Assembly: GCA_032622095.1 (NCBI GenBank)
Contig: CP136066.1
Span: 187,276,716-187,340,715, forward strand
DNA: 64,000 nucleotides
Direction of reading: 5' to 3'
DNA from: Siphonodentalium dalli
Lineage: Eukaryota > Mollusca > Scaphopoda > Gadilida > Siphonodentaliidae
In this document: piece after piece, positions 10,578-21,920 of the stretch
Layout of the letters: each line of letters begins with the position of its first letter
Numbering within the stretch: position 1 is the stretch's first letter
Notes under the pieces: model-generated
Told to the model about the DNA's origin: nothing
The model's input: only the letters and a program-made list of their open reading frames with translations
The model's database searches: none
Program-made: the position numbers and the translations under genes

Positions 10578-11349
10578 TTAATAATATTTGAGAATGGCTG
10601 AATATTACGAAATTATACGCTTTAAGTTTAGCATAGAAATTGGACAGAAATCCAAGAGAACAGCCAGAATCAGTGATGAAGAACTAGTTGGCTATAGATG
10701 AATTAATCCCAGGTGTTATTACAAGACAGATGCATTGATAAGCATCCAGAAGGAATACATGAAAAGAAGACATGATACATGTAGATACCATATGATCCTA
10801 TATCAACAGAAAAACTGCAGAAAACTTCCACAAATCTATGTATTGGAAAAAGATGTGGTTTACCTTAAAAGAGGTTTAGCATAGAAATTCAACCGAAATC
10901 CAAGAGAACATCCAGAATCATCCATAGAAAACTATATAGTCCCCAGATGTCACAACACCATAGAATCATAGAAGCACAATCAGAAAGAATCCATGAAAAT
11001 AAGATATAACTTCACGGTCCATTGGAGATATCTCACAAGGATTGCTACCATATGATCCAATATCACAGAAAACTTCCACAAATCTATGATTAATATGGGA
11101 TATTTCTTTGAGACCTTGGCTGGCCTATGATAAGAAATCAGAGAGCCAGAATGTAATCTGGTCCATGAATAATCATACATAAAATTGCCAAAACAGAACA
11201 AATCAGATTTTAAAGCACAAATTTAATAATTGAGAATGATGGCTGAAGTTATGAAAAGATGCGATTACCTTCATAGAGGTTTAGCATAGAAATTCAACAT
11301 AATTCCCAGAGAACACCCAGAATCAGTGATGGAGAACTAGTTGGATATG

Positions 11350-11568
11350 TAGTAATGCCCTAAATAATCGAGTCCTTAACCACAGCAGAATTATGGGTGA
11401 TTTTTCAGGATTAAGTCAGAAATATGGCTTGTTGCCATTCATCGGAAAGCTCTCTGTGAGAGCTTTCCGATGAATGGCAACAAGCCATATTTCCGACTAA
11501 ATCCTGAAAAATTACCGGTACCCATAATTCTGCTGTGGTTAAGGAGTTGATTATTTAGGGCATTACTG
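11350..11568. mobile_element. TAH hairpin MITE, full length
   Basis: 219-bp palindrome inside the satellite array. Both arms carry the CCCTAAATAATCGA form. A small GTACC duplication lies in the right arm (AAATTACCGGTACCCATAAT). The left TA flank has mutated to TG. Confidence 0.85.
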
Positions 11569-13895
11569 AACCAATCCCAGATGTCATTCAACTAGAGAAT
11601 CATAGAAACACAATCATTAGGAATCCATGAAAAGAAGATAATTATCACACAAGGATTTTTACCATATGATCCAACATGGCCTGTGATAAGAAATCAGACA
11701 GAGCCAGAATATAATCTAGTCCATGAATATTCAAACATAAAATTCCCAAAAACAAAACAAATAAGATTTTAAAGCACAAATCTAAAGATCGAGAAAGCCT
11801 GAATTTAGGAACCTTCCTGGAGGTTTAGCATAGAAATTCAACAGAATTCCCAGAATCAGTGATGGAGAATTAGTTGGCTATAGATGAACCAATCCCAGGT
11901 GTCATTCCATCATAGAATCATAGAAACACAATCAGAAGGAATCCATGAAAAGAAGATATAACTTCAGGGTGGGCTGGAGATATCACACAAGGATTGTTAC
12001 CATATGATCCAATATCAACAGAAAACTATGAAAACTATGATTAATATGGGAGATTTCTTTGAGACCTTGGCGGCCTATTATAAGATATCAGAGAGAGAGA
12101 ATATAATCTGAATATTCATACATAAAATTTCCAAAAGAGAACAAATCAGATTTTAAAACACAAATTTAATAATATTTGAGAATAACTCAATATTATGAAA
12201 AGGTGCGCTTTACCTTCATAGAGGTGTCATTCCTTTATAGAATCATAGAAACACAATCAAAAGGAATCAATAAAAATAAGATATAACTTGGTCCACTGGA
12301 GATATCACACAAGGATTGTTACCATATGATCCAATATCCCAGAAAACTTCCACAAATCTATGATTAATATGGGAGATTTCTTTGAGATCTTGGCGGCCTA
12401 TGATAAGATATCAGAGAGAGAGAATATAATCTGAATATTCATACATAAAATTTCCAAAACAGAACAAATCAGATTTTAAAGCACAAATTTAATAATATTA
12501 TGAAAAGGTGCGCTTTACCTTCATAGAGGTGTCATTCCATTATAGAATCATAGAAACACAATCAAAAGGAATCAATGAAAATAAGATATAACTTCACGGT
12601 CCACTGGAGATATCACACAAGGATTGTTACCATATGATCCAATATCCCAGAAAACTTCCACAAATCTATGATTAATACCGCAGCTTCCTTTGAGACCTTG
12701 GCCGGCCAGTGAAAAGATATCAGACAGAGCCAGAATATAACCTAGTCCATGAACTTTGACACATCAAATTCCAGAAACAGAAAAAATCAGATTTTAAAGC
12801 ACAAATTTTATAATATTTGAGAATGACTCAATATTAAGAAAAGATGTGCTTTACCTTCATAGAGGTTTAGCATAGAAATTCAACAGAATTCCCAGAGAAC
12901 ACCCAGAATCAGTGATGGAGAACTAGTTGGCTGTAGATGAACCAATCCCAGGTGTCATTCCATTATAGAATGATAGAAACACAATCAGAAGGAATCCATG
13001 AAAGAAGATATAACTTCACGGTCGGATGGAGATATCTCACAAGGATTGTTACCATATGATCCAATATCAACAGAAAACTTCCACAAATCTATGATTAATA
13101 TGGGAGATTTCTTTGAGACCTTGGCGGCCTATGATAAGATATCAGAGAGAGAGAATATAATCTGAAGATTTTATACATAAAATTTCCAAAACAGAACAAA
13201 TCAGATTTTAAAGCACAAATTTAATAATATTATGAAAAGGTGCGCTTTACCTTCATAGAGGTGTCATTCCATTATAGAATCATAGAAACACAATCAAAAG
13301 GAATCAATGAAAATAAGATATAACTTCACAGTCCACTGGAGATATCACACAAGGATTGTTACCATATGATCCAATATCACAGAAAACTTCCACAAATCTA
13401 TGATTAATACCGCAGCTTCCTTTGAGACCTTGGCCGGCCAGTGAAAAGATATCAGACAGAGCCAGAATGTAACCTAGTCCATGAACTTTGACACATCAAA
13501 TTCCAGAAACAGAAAAAATCAGATTTTAAAGCACAAATTTTATAATATTTGAGAATGACTCAATATTACGAAAAGATGTGTTTTACCTTCATAGAGGTTT
13601 AGCATAGAAATTCAACAGAATTCCCAGAGAACACCCAGAATCAGTGATGGAGAACTAGTTGGCTGTAGATGAACCAATCCCAGGTGTCATTCCTTTATAG
13701 AATGATAGAAACACAATCAGAAGGAATCCATGAAAGAAGATATAACTTCATGGTCCGATGGAGATATCACACAAGGATTGTTACCATATGATCCAATATC
13801 AACAGAAAAACTGCAGAAAATGTCTGCACAAATCTATGATTAATATGGGAGCTTTCTTTGAGACCTTGGCTGGCCTATGATAAGAAATCAGACAA

Positions 13896-14231
13896 AATGC
13901 TGCACTCTTACTGTGTGTGAAATTCATTAAAAAGTCATTCTGGTTCTAATAACAGGAAGTGTGCTCAGCAGATGTGAGTCAACTGTTAGCAATATAAGAT
14001 GCTTCTTAAAGATGAATGAAAGGAACAGATATGTGCAGGAATTAAGGCATTGGTATTCAAACCTCCCAGGGCACTGAGAATGCAATCCTCGTTTCTCATG
14101 TCAGCGTGATTAACCGTTTACATGCAATATAAGATGTTTAAAGGCTCCCACCCCACCCCCCTTTCGCACACTTGAGCAATCATGCTTAGCAATATTGCTC
14201 GCGAGACCGATTGGTCAAGTCTGCGGTGGCC
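13896..14231. other. no gene recognised
   Basis: Unique-looking sequence between the satellite array and the first PB1 element. Similar phrases recur near 15280-15370 (AAACCTCCCAGGGCACTGAG versus AAACCGCCTAGGGTGCTGAG), so it belongs to an older local duplication that the PB1 elements later entered. Confidence 0.5.
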
Positions 14232-14235
14232 TTAA

Positions 14236-14629
14236 CCCTTTACCCAACAAACCGGCCAAAACCGGCCAAATAAAGCTTCAACAGCCTAAAATATCTTCGG
14301 TCTGTCTCAATAGAACCATACAAATATGGATATCATTGGAACCGGCTCCTTGACCACATTGTGATAGTTACAGTTATGCCCTGTGCCAATGCATTCTCTT
14401 ATATATGCGAGTCGACCATAGGTCGCCTCGCATATATAAGAGAATGCATTGGCCTAAAAAAAATCTTTTTTTAATACTTATTACCATTTTTTTTCATACA
14501 TTCTTTAACAATTTTATAATTTTTAATGTGTTAAGCCAATGCATTCTCTTAAATATGCGAGGCGACCTATGGTCGACTCGCATATATAAGAGAATGCATT
14601 GGCACAGGGCCGTTCTGTTGGGTAAAGGG
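14236..14629. mobile_element. PB1 piggyBac-like MITE
   Basis: 394 bp between TTAA at 14232-14235 and 14630-14633. Ends CCCTTTACCCAACA and TGTTGGGTAAAGGG. The left arm has a repeated ACCGGCCAAA and ATCTTCGGTCTGTCTC. Then come two CORE hairpins around an AT-rich spacer, joined at CCCTGTGCCAATGC and GCATTGGCACAGGG. The short right arm is only the terminal repeat. Confidence 0.92.
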
Positions 14630-14815
14630 TTAAAGCAAGCATTATGGTCACGGAATCGAGGCAAATTCGGGAGTCACACAGCCTCTAACTATAATTATGC
14701 AAGTTAAATTTGGCAAATTAGACCTGGTGAAGAGGGCATGATTATGAATGAGAAACAGAGAGATATTTACTCTATGTACTGGATTTCAGTAAGGCATTGA
14801 GGTCAAACCTCCTAG

Positions 14816-15206
14816 CCCTTTAGCCAACAGAAGGGCCCTGTGCCAATGCATTCTCTTATATATGCGAGTCGACCATAGGTCGCCTCGCATATATAAGAGA
14901 ATGCATTGGCTTAACACATTAAAAATTATAAAATTGTTAAAGAATGTAAGAAAAAATGGTAAAAAGTGTTAAAAAAAGATTTTTTTTAGGCCAATGCATT
15001 CTCTTATATATGCGAGGCGACCTATGGTCGACTCGCATATATAAGAGAATGCATTGGCACAGGGCTAACTGTAACTATCACAATGTGGTCAATGAGCCGG
15101 TTCCAATGATATCCATATTTGTATGGTTTTATTGAGACAGACCCAAGATAATTTAGGCTGTTGAAGCTTTATTTGGCCGGTTTTGGCCGGTTTGTTGGGT
15201 AAAGGG
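14816..15206. mobile_element. PB1 piggyBac-like MITE, inverted, at a CTAG target
   Basis: 391 bp, in the opposite orientation to its neighbours. Bounded by CTAG on both sides (14812-14815 and 15207-15210) instead of TTAA. Both CORE hairpins are complete. The left terminal repeat has one change (CCCTTTAGCCAACA). The identical 4-bp flank suggests an original non-canonical target rather than decay. Confidence 0.88.
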
Positions 15207-15437
15207 CTAGGGGGTGTTCACCATGTGTTCACTCATTTCATTATGGGTAACTGGTTGGTTACAAATGAGAGACATGGATACGCACTAAGTAGAAGAATGG
15301 AGGTATTAAGAATTCAAACCGCCTAGGGTGCTGAGAATTGTATTCTCATTTTTCATGTCTGTCTGGTTATTCTCATGCTGCTGGATAAAAGAGCAGCAAG
15401 TCATGAAGAATTAATTAGTTCCCATGGTGTCAGTTAA

Positions 15438-15822
15438 CCCTTTACCCAACAAACCGGCCAAAACCGGCCAAATAAAGCTTCAACAGCCTAAAATATCTTC
15501 GGTCTGTCTCAATAGAACCATACAAATATGGATATCATTGGAACCGGCTCCTTGACCACATTGTGATAGTTACAGTTATGCCCTGTGCCAATGCATTCTC
15601 TTATATATGCGAGTAGGTCACCTCGCATATATAAGAGAATGCATTGGCCTAAAAAAAATCTTTTTTTAACACTTTTTACCATTTTTTCTTACATTCTTTA
15701 ACAATTTTATAATTTTTAATGTGTTAAGCCAATGCATTCTCTTATATATGCGAGGCGACCTATGGTCGACTCGCATATATAAGATAATGCATTGGCACAG
15801 GGCCCTTCTCTTGGGTAAAGGG
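15438..15822. mobile_element. PB1 piggyBac-like MITE
   Basis: 385 bp between TTAA at 15434-15437 and 15823-15826. Same orientation as the 14236 copy and very close to it in sequence. The centre of the left CORE hairpin is shortened (GCGAGTAGGTCACCTCGC). Confidence 0.92.
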
Positions 15823-15864
15823 TTAACAGTTGAGACAGATGCACTATAAGCACTAACATGACAG

Positions 15865-15928
15865 GAGCTTCCTGATTTTTTGCGAAAACTCTGAGCCAAA
15901 CTTTCAGGAAACTCCAGTCATGGAAGGG
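15865..15928. mobile_element. PB3 remnant
   Basis: Contains PB3 arm sequence in both directions: AACATGACAGGAGCTTCCTGA with TTTTGCGAAAA, then GGAAACTCCAGTCATGGAAGGG followed by TTAA (15929-15932). The hairpin core has been lost. Confidence 0.6.
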
Positions 15929-15932
15929 TTAA

Positions 15933-16226
15933 TTCTGTGTGAAAAATTAAAAGCAGCTAGACAATTGCTATGGTTTTTTCAGAGTACAGTCAATTAATTA
16001 CATAGCATTGGTGCATGCCCTTTTTTAAGCAAATAACCATATACAGTTTGTATGCACATATACATGTAGCTGGAAGCACCCCATAACCTTATTATTTATT
16101 TTTAAATTATAAAGTATGTATAATGTCTGCACTAGTATATCAATATTTCATGTATTTATTTATCTATTTTACTCTCATTCCAATTTGTGTAGATATCATT
16201 TGGAGGTTCAAATGAACCATGTCTGT
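15933..16226. other. no gene recognised
   Basis: AT-rich sequence without recognisable structure. Confidence 0.45.
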
Positions 16227-16621
16227 TTAACCCTTGCATGACGGGAGCTGTGCTGGTGCAACATTAAAGACCCTGTGCCAATGCATTCGCTGATATATGC
16301 GAGTCGACCATACGTGCATTGGCATACTTTTTTTAATGATTTTTTATCACTTTTCTTACATTCTTTAAAAAAATTTAGCATTTTCTCTTACATTATTTAA
16401 CAATTTTTATCATTTTTTCTTACATTCTATAACAATTTTTATTATTTTTTCTAATATTCTTTCAAAATTGTGTCATTTTTTCTTACATTCTTTAATAATT
16501 TTATCTTTTTTTCTTACATTCTTTAATAATTTTAGCATTCTTTAGCATTTTTTCTTACATTCTTGATAAATTTTTTATTATTTTTTCTTACATTCTATAA
16601 TTTTTTTTATAATATTTCTAA

Positions 16622-16686
16622 GGCGAGACCAATTTTATTACTTGGATTACGAACATTGAGGATGAAAATCTGTAGATGCAGGAGGG

Positions 16687-16733
<47 letters not shown>

Positions 16734-17365
16734 CTTTTTGGAATTAATTATTAGTAAATCAGCTGGAATATCGACAGCAAATACAGACAAACATGACTAT
16801 CTGACTGGTACCAGAGACAATATGGTAAGCAAATGAATGTATTCCATATCATTGGTTTAGATGAGCATTTATAAATAGGGTATTAATGCATCTTTGACCA
16901 CCTCCATTTGACCCGATATTATAATAAATGATGGTGGTCATCATGTCCTCGTTACATTGAATTAAGAAATGAATGGCATTTATATTATGATACGCAATAT
17001 TATAAAGCGTCCATAGATGCCATCATGAATGGAAATATATACTAAGATACAGACCAGGTCTGTATTTTATAACAATATTTATATTTAATAAAAGGTTTAG
17101 TATGTTTTAATAATACATCGTAAACCGGATATAGTTCAGTAGTTTAAAATCTCAAACGTTTACCGGTATAAATAACGGATCGCGCGTAATACCGAAAGCC
17201 GGAAACATTAAAAAATACGGCAAAGTATCAAACAGAAACGGACCGCACATTATACATACATCCGGAAAACATTATTTGCTTTCAAAATAATTTTTTTTTT
17301 TTTTAGATTTTTTCGGATTTTGTTGTCGGCGCGTTCGTAATCCAAGTAATAAAATTGGTCTCGCC
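16622..17365. mobile_element. PIF/Harbinger-like non-autonomous element
   Basis: 744 bp with perfect inverted ends of 33 bp (GGCGAGACCAATTTTATTAC and onward to CGAAC). Flanked by TAA at 16619-16621 and 17366-17368, matching the 3-bp TWA duplication of PIF/Harbinger elements. It contains a 45-A run near one end and CpG-containing unique sequence, but no transposase frame. The perfect terminal repeats suggest recent movement. Confidence 0.85.
16687..16731 (+). repeat. poly-A run of 45
   Basis: Uninterrupted A run inside the Harbinger-like element. Length in the assembly may be unreliable. Confidence 0.9.
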
Positions 17366-17520
17366 TAATATTCTTTAAAAATTGTATCATTTTTTCTTAC
17401 ATTCTTTAACAATTTTCATCATTTTTTATCATTATTTCTTACATTCATTAAAAAAAAAATTCTAATTTTGTTATTACATTCTTTAACAATTATAAAAAAA
17501 TAATATAAAATTATGTACTT

Positions 17521-18143
17521 AATTGTCTGGTATTATATTCAGAGAGAGAGGCACTCATACATAAAGACAGCTAAACAAGTAAAAGCTTCTATGTGGCCTA
17601 TAACTCTCAGATCAATAAGGGGTTAGTGTATGCCATTAAAAACTTTTAGCATGTAACTCAATCCAACACATGTTCAATCCCCATGATTGGAGGGTGTTAG
17701 GTTTTCATTACTTATCTCTATACCTAGAGGCTGGATCCACTACATGAGAGTATAGATAATTGTGCTGAATTGTGAAGAACTTTTAACCTCAGTCTGTTAA
17801 CTACAACCCCTGAATCTCCCATGGTGCCTGGTTCCAAAAATCCTTAAGTGAATCCCATAAAAATGAACTAAAATTAATTTAATGCTTAGTCTGCTAAATG
17901 TCAGAGATATTTGCACTGGCAAACCCAAGCTGAGTGATTTGTCTGAAGTTTTCTTATCAAAGATGAAACTGACAAGATAGTTATTTGAGATGGATAGACC
18001 TAGGTCTATAGAAATAGTGTAGACATAACTTAGATTATTTCCCAGTGATCTGTTTTATCTCAGAATAATATTGTTGTAAATCTATGGCCACACACAGCAT
18101 TGGCCTCAGGCCTAAACTAAAATAGTGCTGTACATTAAAATTT
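17521..18143. other. no gene recognised
   Basis: Unique-looking AT-rich sequence. I see no coding region or repeat. Confidence 0.45.
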
Positions 18144-18345
18144 TGCAGAATGAGGTCCCCAGAGGGTGAATTTAGTGATGCTACCCTGCACAGCGAGTTA
18201 GCATCACCTGAAATTCATCATCTGGGAACCTACATGACCTCAATTGCTATGGAAGACCTAGACACAGATTTAAGTTCCCATTGGGAACCTCAATTATGCA
18301 TATGGTTTTGTCTGCCAATTTGGGGATATTAAGAAACTAAAAAAA
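18144..18345. mobile_element. HM1-related composite element, fragment
   Basis: One palindrome (TTGCAGAATGAGGTCCCCAG, then the eroded complement) followed by the interior sequence shared with 1445-2270 and 6320-6774 (AATTTGGGGATATTAAGAAAC). The other end is missing. Confidence 0.6.
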
Positions 18346-18790
18346 AAGAAGAAGATACTTTATAAAGAAGTTTGATCAAGTTATCACACTTACAGGCATA
18401 CAATTGCTAAAAAAAATACAAACTAAGGGCCATAACTCTAATAATTTGGACAACACTAATTTTCGAACTCGATCAAGATATTATTGTGATAGATTCATAA
18501 ACCAAATATGAATGAAATTTGTTGACATATGTTCAATTTATCGCGCTAACAGACATAAAATTTCTATAAATAGAAACAAGTAGCATAACTCTGGTTAGAA
18601 AGTCGGGGCAGACCCAATTTTCCATGTATAGCTGTCGCAAATGACAATTAATTAATATACCAAAAGTTGTCAGAATCCATCAATAAACAGCTACTTGTAG
18701 TTTATATAGGTTTGCTGCCGCCCACCCGCCAACTGTCCCTCGCCAAACCACAAGTCGAGTTTTAATAAAAACTGGACTAAAAATGTCTGA
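18346..18790. repeat. dispersed repeat of the GGGCCATAACTCT type
   Basis: Contains GGGCCATAACTCTAATAATT, then TTCGAACTCGATCAAG, and again AGCATAACTCTGGTTAGAAA. Related to 4450-4850. Probably an old, degraded dispersed repeat. Confidence 0.5.
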
Positions 18791-19493
18791 ACACTGTGTA
18801 TAACTTTAAGATGATAATAATGTGTTCATAGGATATACATTAGCCAATATACATGTAGGTCTACATATATCTAGAAAAATGACAGAAAAATCGTTTGTAA
18901 TACACAAAATGACATACAACATTGGTCCCAAACAAAGACAAAGCATCTTACAAATGCACTCGGTGAGAACGGAAGTGGACACTCGAATACAAGTGGATCG
19001 AAGATGATAGGTTAATGTCAATAGTGCATTGAATGTCCCATGGGCAACAGTATATATACTGTACACCAATCATTGGACAATGGGAATTCACAGAGATGTT
19101 ATCAGCATTGAAATAAACTAAAATGTAGAAAAGGAAGCTTGTTGTGGCCGATTGTTAAATCCAGGCCAAAATGAGGATGCAATAAGGTCTTCCTTGTCAA
19201 CGGTTGAAAGAGAAAGTCGCGGGGCTGTAGAACTGAAAAACGTGGGGAATCACCCAGTGTGAAGCAGACCCTATTGTTCAATTAAGAACTAGGAAGAAGT
19301 TATCAGTAACAAATAATACAATCTTAATCTTATTGTAGATCAGGACCAGTCAGAGTGGGTAATGAAAGCATCAAAATGGAAAGCATAGTGTATTCCCAGA
19401 CACTTAAAAAAAAGTGTTTATTACCCATATATGAATGTGTTACAATTCCCCGGGCAATGTGTGATAAAGTTACCCAAGTTGTAGAATTTTTTT
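18791..19493. other. no gene recognised
   Basis: Unique-looking sequence. Small open frames occur on both strands but have no protein features I recognise. Confidence 0.4.
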
Positions 19494-19497
19494 TTAA

Positions 19498-19640
19498 CCC
19501 TTTTGACGGGAGCTGTGATGGTGCAGCATTAAAGATCCTGTGCCAGTGCATTCTCTTATATATGCGAGTCTCTCATAGGTAGCCTCACATATATAGGAGA
19601 ATGCACTGGCTTACAAGTTCATGGTAAATATTGTTGGGAA
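19498..19640. mobile_element. PB3 piggyBac-like MITE, left part
   Basis: Starts after TTAA (19494-19497) with CCCTTTTGACGGGAGCTGTG and GCAGCATTAAAGATC, then one CORE hairpin (GTGCCAGTGCATTCTC, centre GTCTCTCATAGGTAGCC). Right part missing. Confidence 0.75.
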
Positions 19641-20248
19641 TCGGTTGGGTTGATGCTCTTTTGGACCGAGTGCCATCTCGTTACTCTTCAATATAACAGA
19701 CTTTTAGTGAAAATGCGTACTACATTTACATGTTGAGCCTGAGCATTGTTCACATACATTTTCTGATAGCGTGACAAATTAAAATTATCAGGATAACAAG
19801 GTTTGTTTACTTAATTATATCTCTCGTTGCTTTGACATTCAAAGGACGTCTGATATATGCATGTTTTATATCATCCTGCTTGGAAAAGGCTGCCCACTAT
19901 GTTCATATATGCAAAGTGTCCATTTGATCTAATCGGAAGATTCATTAAGCAAGATAACTCCCACCAACAATTCTGGGCATAAAGTCTGTAATAGAAGAAT
20001 AACGGGACGGGACTCGGTCCAAAACAGCAGGAACCGAACAGTTACCCCCATGCTGTTGTGGACTGAGAAAACTTGGTCTAGTCTCCCTCTAGACTGTACC
20101 AGATACTTTTGATGTTATGTTACACACCATTAACATCTCATTTGATAACAGAACTGAAATTCCAATCAAAATCTCAATGTGCTATGGTTCATGTATTTAC
20201 TGCTATAAAGCAATTCATCATGTTCCGAATCAAGGACAAGCCTATATA
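19641..20248. other. no gene recognised
   Basis: Unique-looking sequence without supported coding region. Confidence 0.4.
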
Positions 20249-20442
20249 CAGTAATGCCCAAAATATACGACCCCAAAACCACAGCAGAATTATGGGAAAA
20301 TTTTCAGGATTTAGTCGGAAATATGGCTTGTTGCCATTCATCGGAAAGCTCTCACTTTTCGCCTAAGCCGATTTAATCCTGAAAAGTTACCCATAATTCT
20401 GCTGTGGTTAGCTTAAGGAGTCGATTATTTTGGGCATTACTG
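20249..20442. mobile_element. TAH hairpin MITE, chimeric arms
   Basis: Left arm is the CCCAAAATATACGACCCC subfamily and right arm the GGAGTCGATTATTTTGGGC subfamily. The centre is deleted and replaced by TTTTCGCCTAAGCC. Flanked by TA on both sides. Confidence 0.8.
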
Positions 20443-21100
20443 TATATGCACATACTGGGTATACATAAACCGGTATGTTGATGCCATCATCATAAGTTAT
20501 GATACAAACACTTATGCTTTTCATTTTGAAAGAGCATCCTTGACGTGTTTGCTAATATCTTCCTTCAATGATTAAAGACTCAGGAAATGGAAACACTTGA
20601 ACCCATGAGTGGCCACATCATCCATGGCCTGGCCACCTTCCGAGACTGTGTGCTTGTAGATTCAATTTGAGCATTAAGTACATGCAATAAACAAAATGAA
20701 CCACTTTACTTCAGCAAGAATCATACTGGTATGTGTATGTGCCATGGTGGGTTTGGTCTGTTGGGATTATTATTCCAACACTGAGAAACACATGAGATGG
20801 CCAGAGTATACTGGTCGACTGGTGACTGGGTGAAAATGGGAGGTACTGGTGAGGAAATATGAGAAAATAGATGGCATTTCGCTCATGACAAACTTAGCAG
20901 CATGCAACTATGAGAATGGCGATCACTGAATGTACTGTTCATCACTGCTCCATGATTCACAATTGTCAAATCCCCGACATTAGTGACAATTTCGAATAAA
21001 ATTGAATATTCAAAGCTTCACAGGGCCCTTGCTCTGAGAAGCATTCATGAAGTACTAAGCTGACAAGTTACCATGACGATATGAGAAGAGAATGTGGAGA
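20443..21100. other. no gene recognised
   Basis: Unique-looking sequence with no supported gene. Confidence 0.4.
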
Positions 21101-21274
21101 TGATAAAAAAAAGAGCAATACAAGGACACATGGACAATAAATAAATTCACTCCTAAAAACATAGAAAACTGCAGAATTTATCTCAATCAAAACAATATAT
21201 CCAACCTACTAACAAGTCCATGTAACAGAAACATTGAGACTTTGAGAATCAATCATTCCACTCTCTTAAACATA

Positions 21275-21617
21275 CCGCTATACTTAAAGTAATTGTCCAC
21301 CAATAACGTGGTGTCACCCCGTTAATATGGCGGTACTATACCGCGGTATCCTCCAATACTGCGGTACTGATACCGCTTGTTAACGCGAACAAGTATGTGT
21401 GAGTAAATACCTCCCCTAAAAGAGTTCCATGAAAATCACCGCGGTATTCAACAAAATTAATGCGGTGCCCGCTAAAAGACCACGGTATCATTATCGCCCA
21501 ATACCGTAACTCCACGCCATGACCGTCTCGATACCGCTACCGTTTATTAACGGTATCACCGCGGTCATGACCGGGGTATCACCCCGTTTTTCTGGTCAAT
21601 TACTTTGAGAATAGCGG
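21275..21617. mobile_element. GC-rich MITE with TA flanks
   Basis: 343 bp between TA at 21273-21274 and 21618-21619. Imperfect inverted ends: CCGCTATACTTAAAGTAATTG on the left and the complement of CCGCTATTCTCAAAGTAATTG on the right. The interior holds many ACCGCGGTAT-type palindromes and CpG, unlike the surrounding AT-rich DNA. TA flanks suit a Tc1/mariner-type transposase. No coding frame. Confidence 0.75.
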
Positions 21618-21707
21618 TACATGTACGGTAGGTTAGATTTACAAAGCAGATGTCACAACATATGGTACTGCATGGTATCTCAGAATACCACATTGAATCT
21701 CACCATA

Positions 21708-21920
21708 CAGTAATGCCATAAATAATCGACTCCTTAACCACAGCAGAATTATGGGTAATTTTTCAGGATTTAGTTGTAAATATGGCTTGTTGCCATTCAT
21801 CGGAAAGCTCTCACTGAGAGCTTTACGATGAATGGCAACAAGCCATATTTCCGGCTAAATCCTGGTAAATTACCTATAATTCTGCTGTGGTTAAGGAGTC
21901 GATTATTTAGGGCATTACTG
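21708..21920. mobile_element. TAH hairpin MITE, full length
   Basis: 213-bp palindrome of the CCCTAAATAATCGACTCC subfamily, flanked by TA. Near-perfect arms with a few private changes (GTTGTAAATATGG, TTTACGATGAATGG). Confidence 0.9.

Larger units (their letters stand above)
9853..13895. repeat. satellite-like array with 731-bp higher-order repeat
   Basis: A mosaic of recurring blocks: CCAGAATCAGTGATGGAGAA, CACACAAGGATTGTTACCAT, AATCTATGATTAATATGGGA, AATCAGATTTTAAAGCACAA and TTTACCTTCATAGAGGT. Short units repeat at about 305 bp (12191 to 12496). A larger unit repeats at 731-732 bp (12681 to 13412 and 12496 to 13228). Copies in the 12.2-13.9 kb part are closer to each other than those at 10-11.9 kb, so the array has grown from its right side. 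No long open frame exists on either strand. It is interrupted by a PB2 MITE (10354) and a TAH MITE (11350). Confidence 0.85.
16231..17520. mobile_element. PB3 left end leading into an AT-rich tandem array
   Basis: Starts after TTAA (16227-16230) with CCCTTGCATGACGGGAGCTG and a broken CORE hairpin, then becomes tandem units of roughly 27 bp (TTTTTTCTTACATTCTTTAA). This string is the normal CORE spacer of PB elements, here expanded many times. No right terminal repeat is found. A PIF/Harbinger-like element is inserted at 16622-17365. Confidence 0.65.

Noticed and set aside
14405-14707. Open frames with IYKRMHWHR-type peptides
   Set aside because: Translations of the CORE hairpin, present on both strands at every CORE copy.
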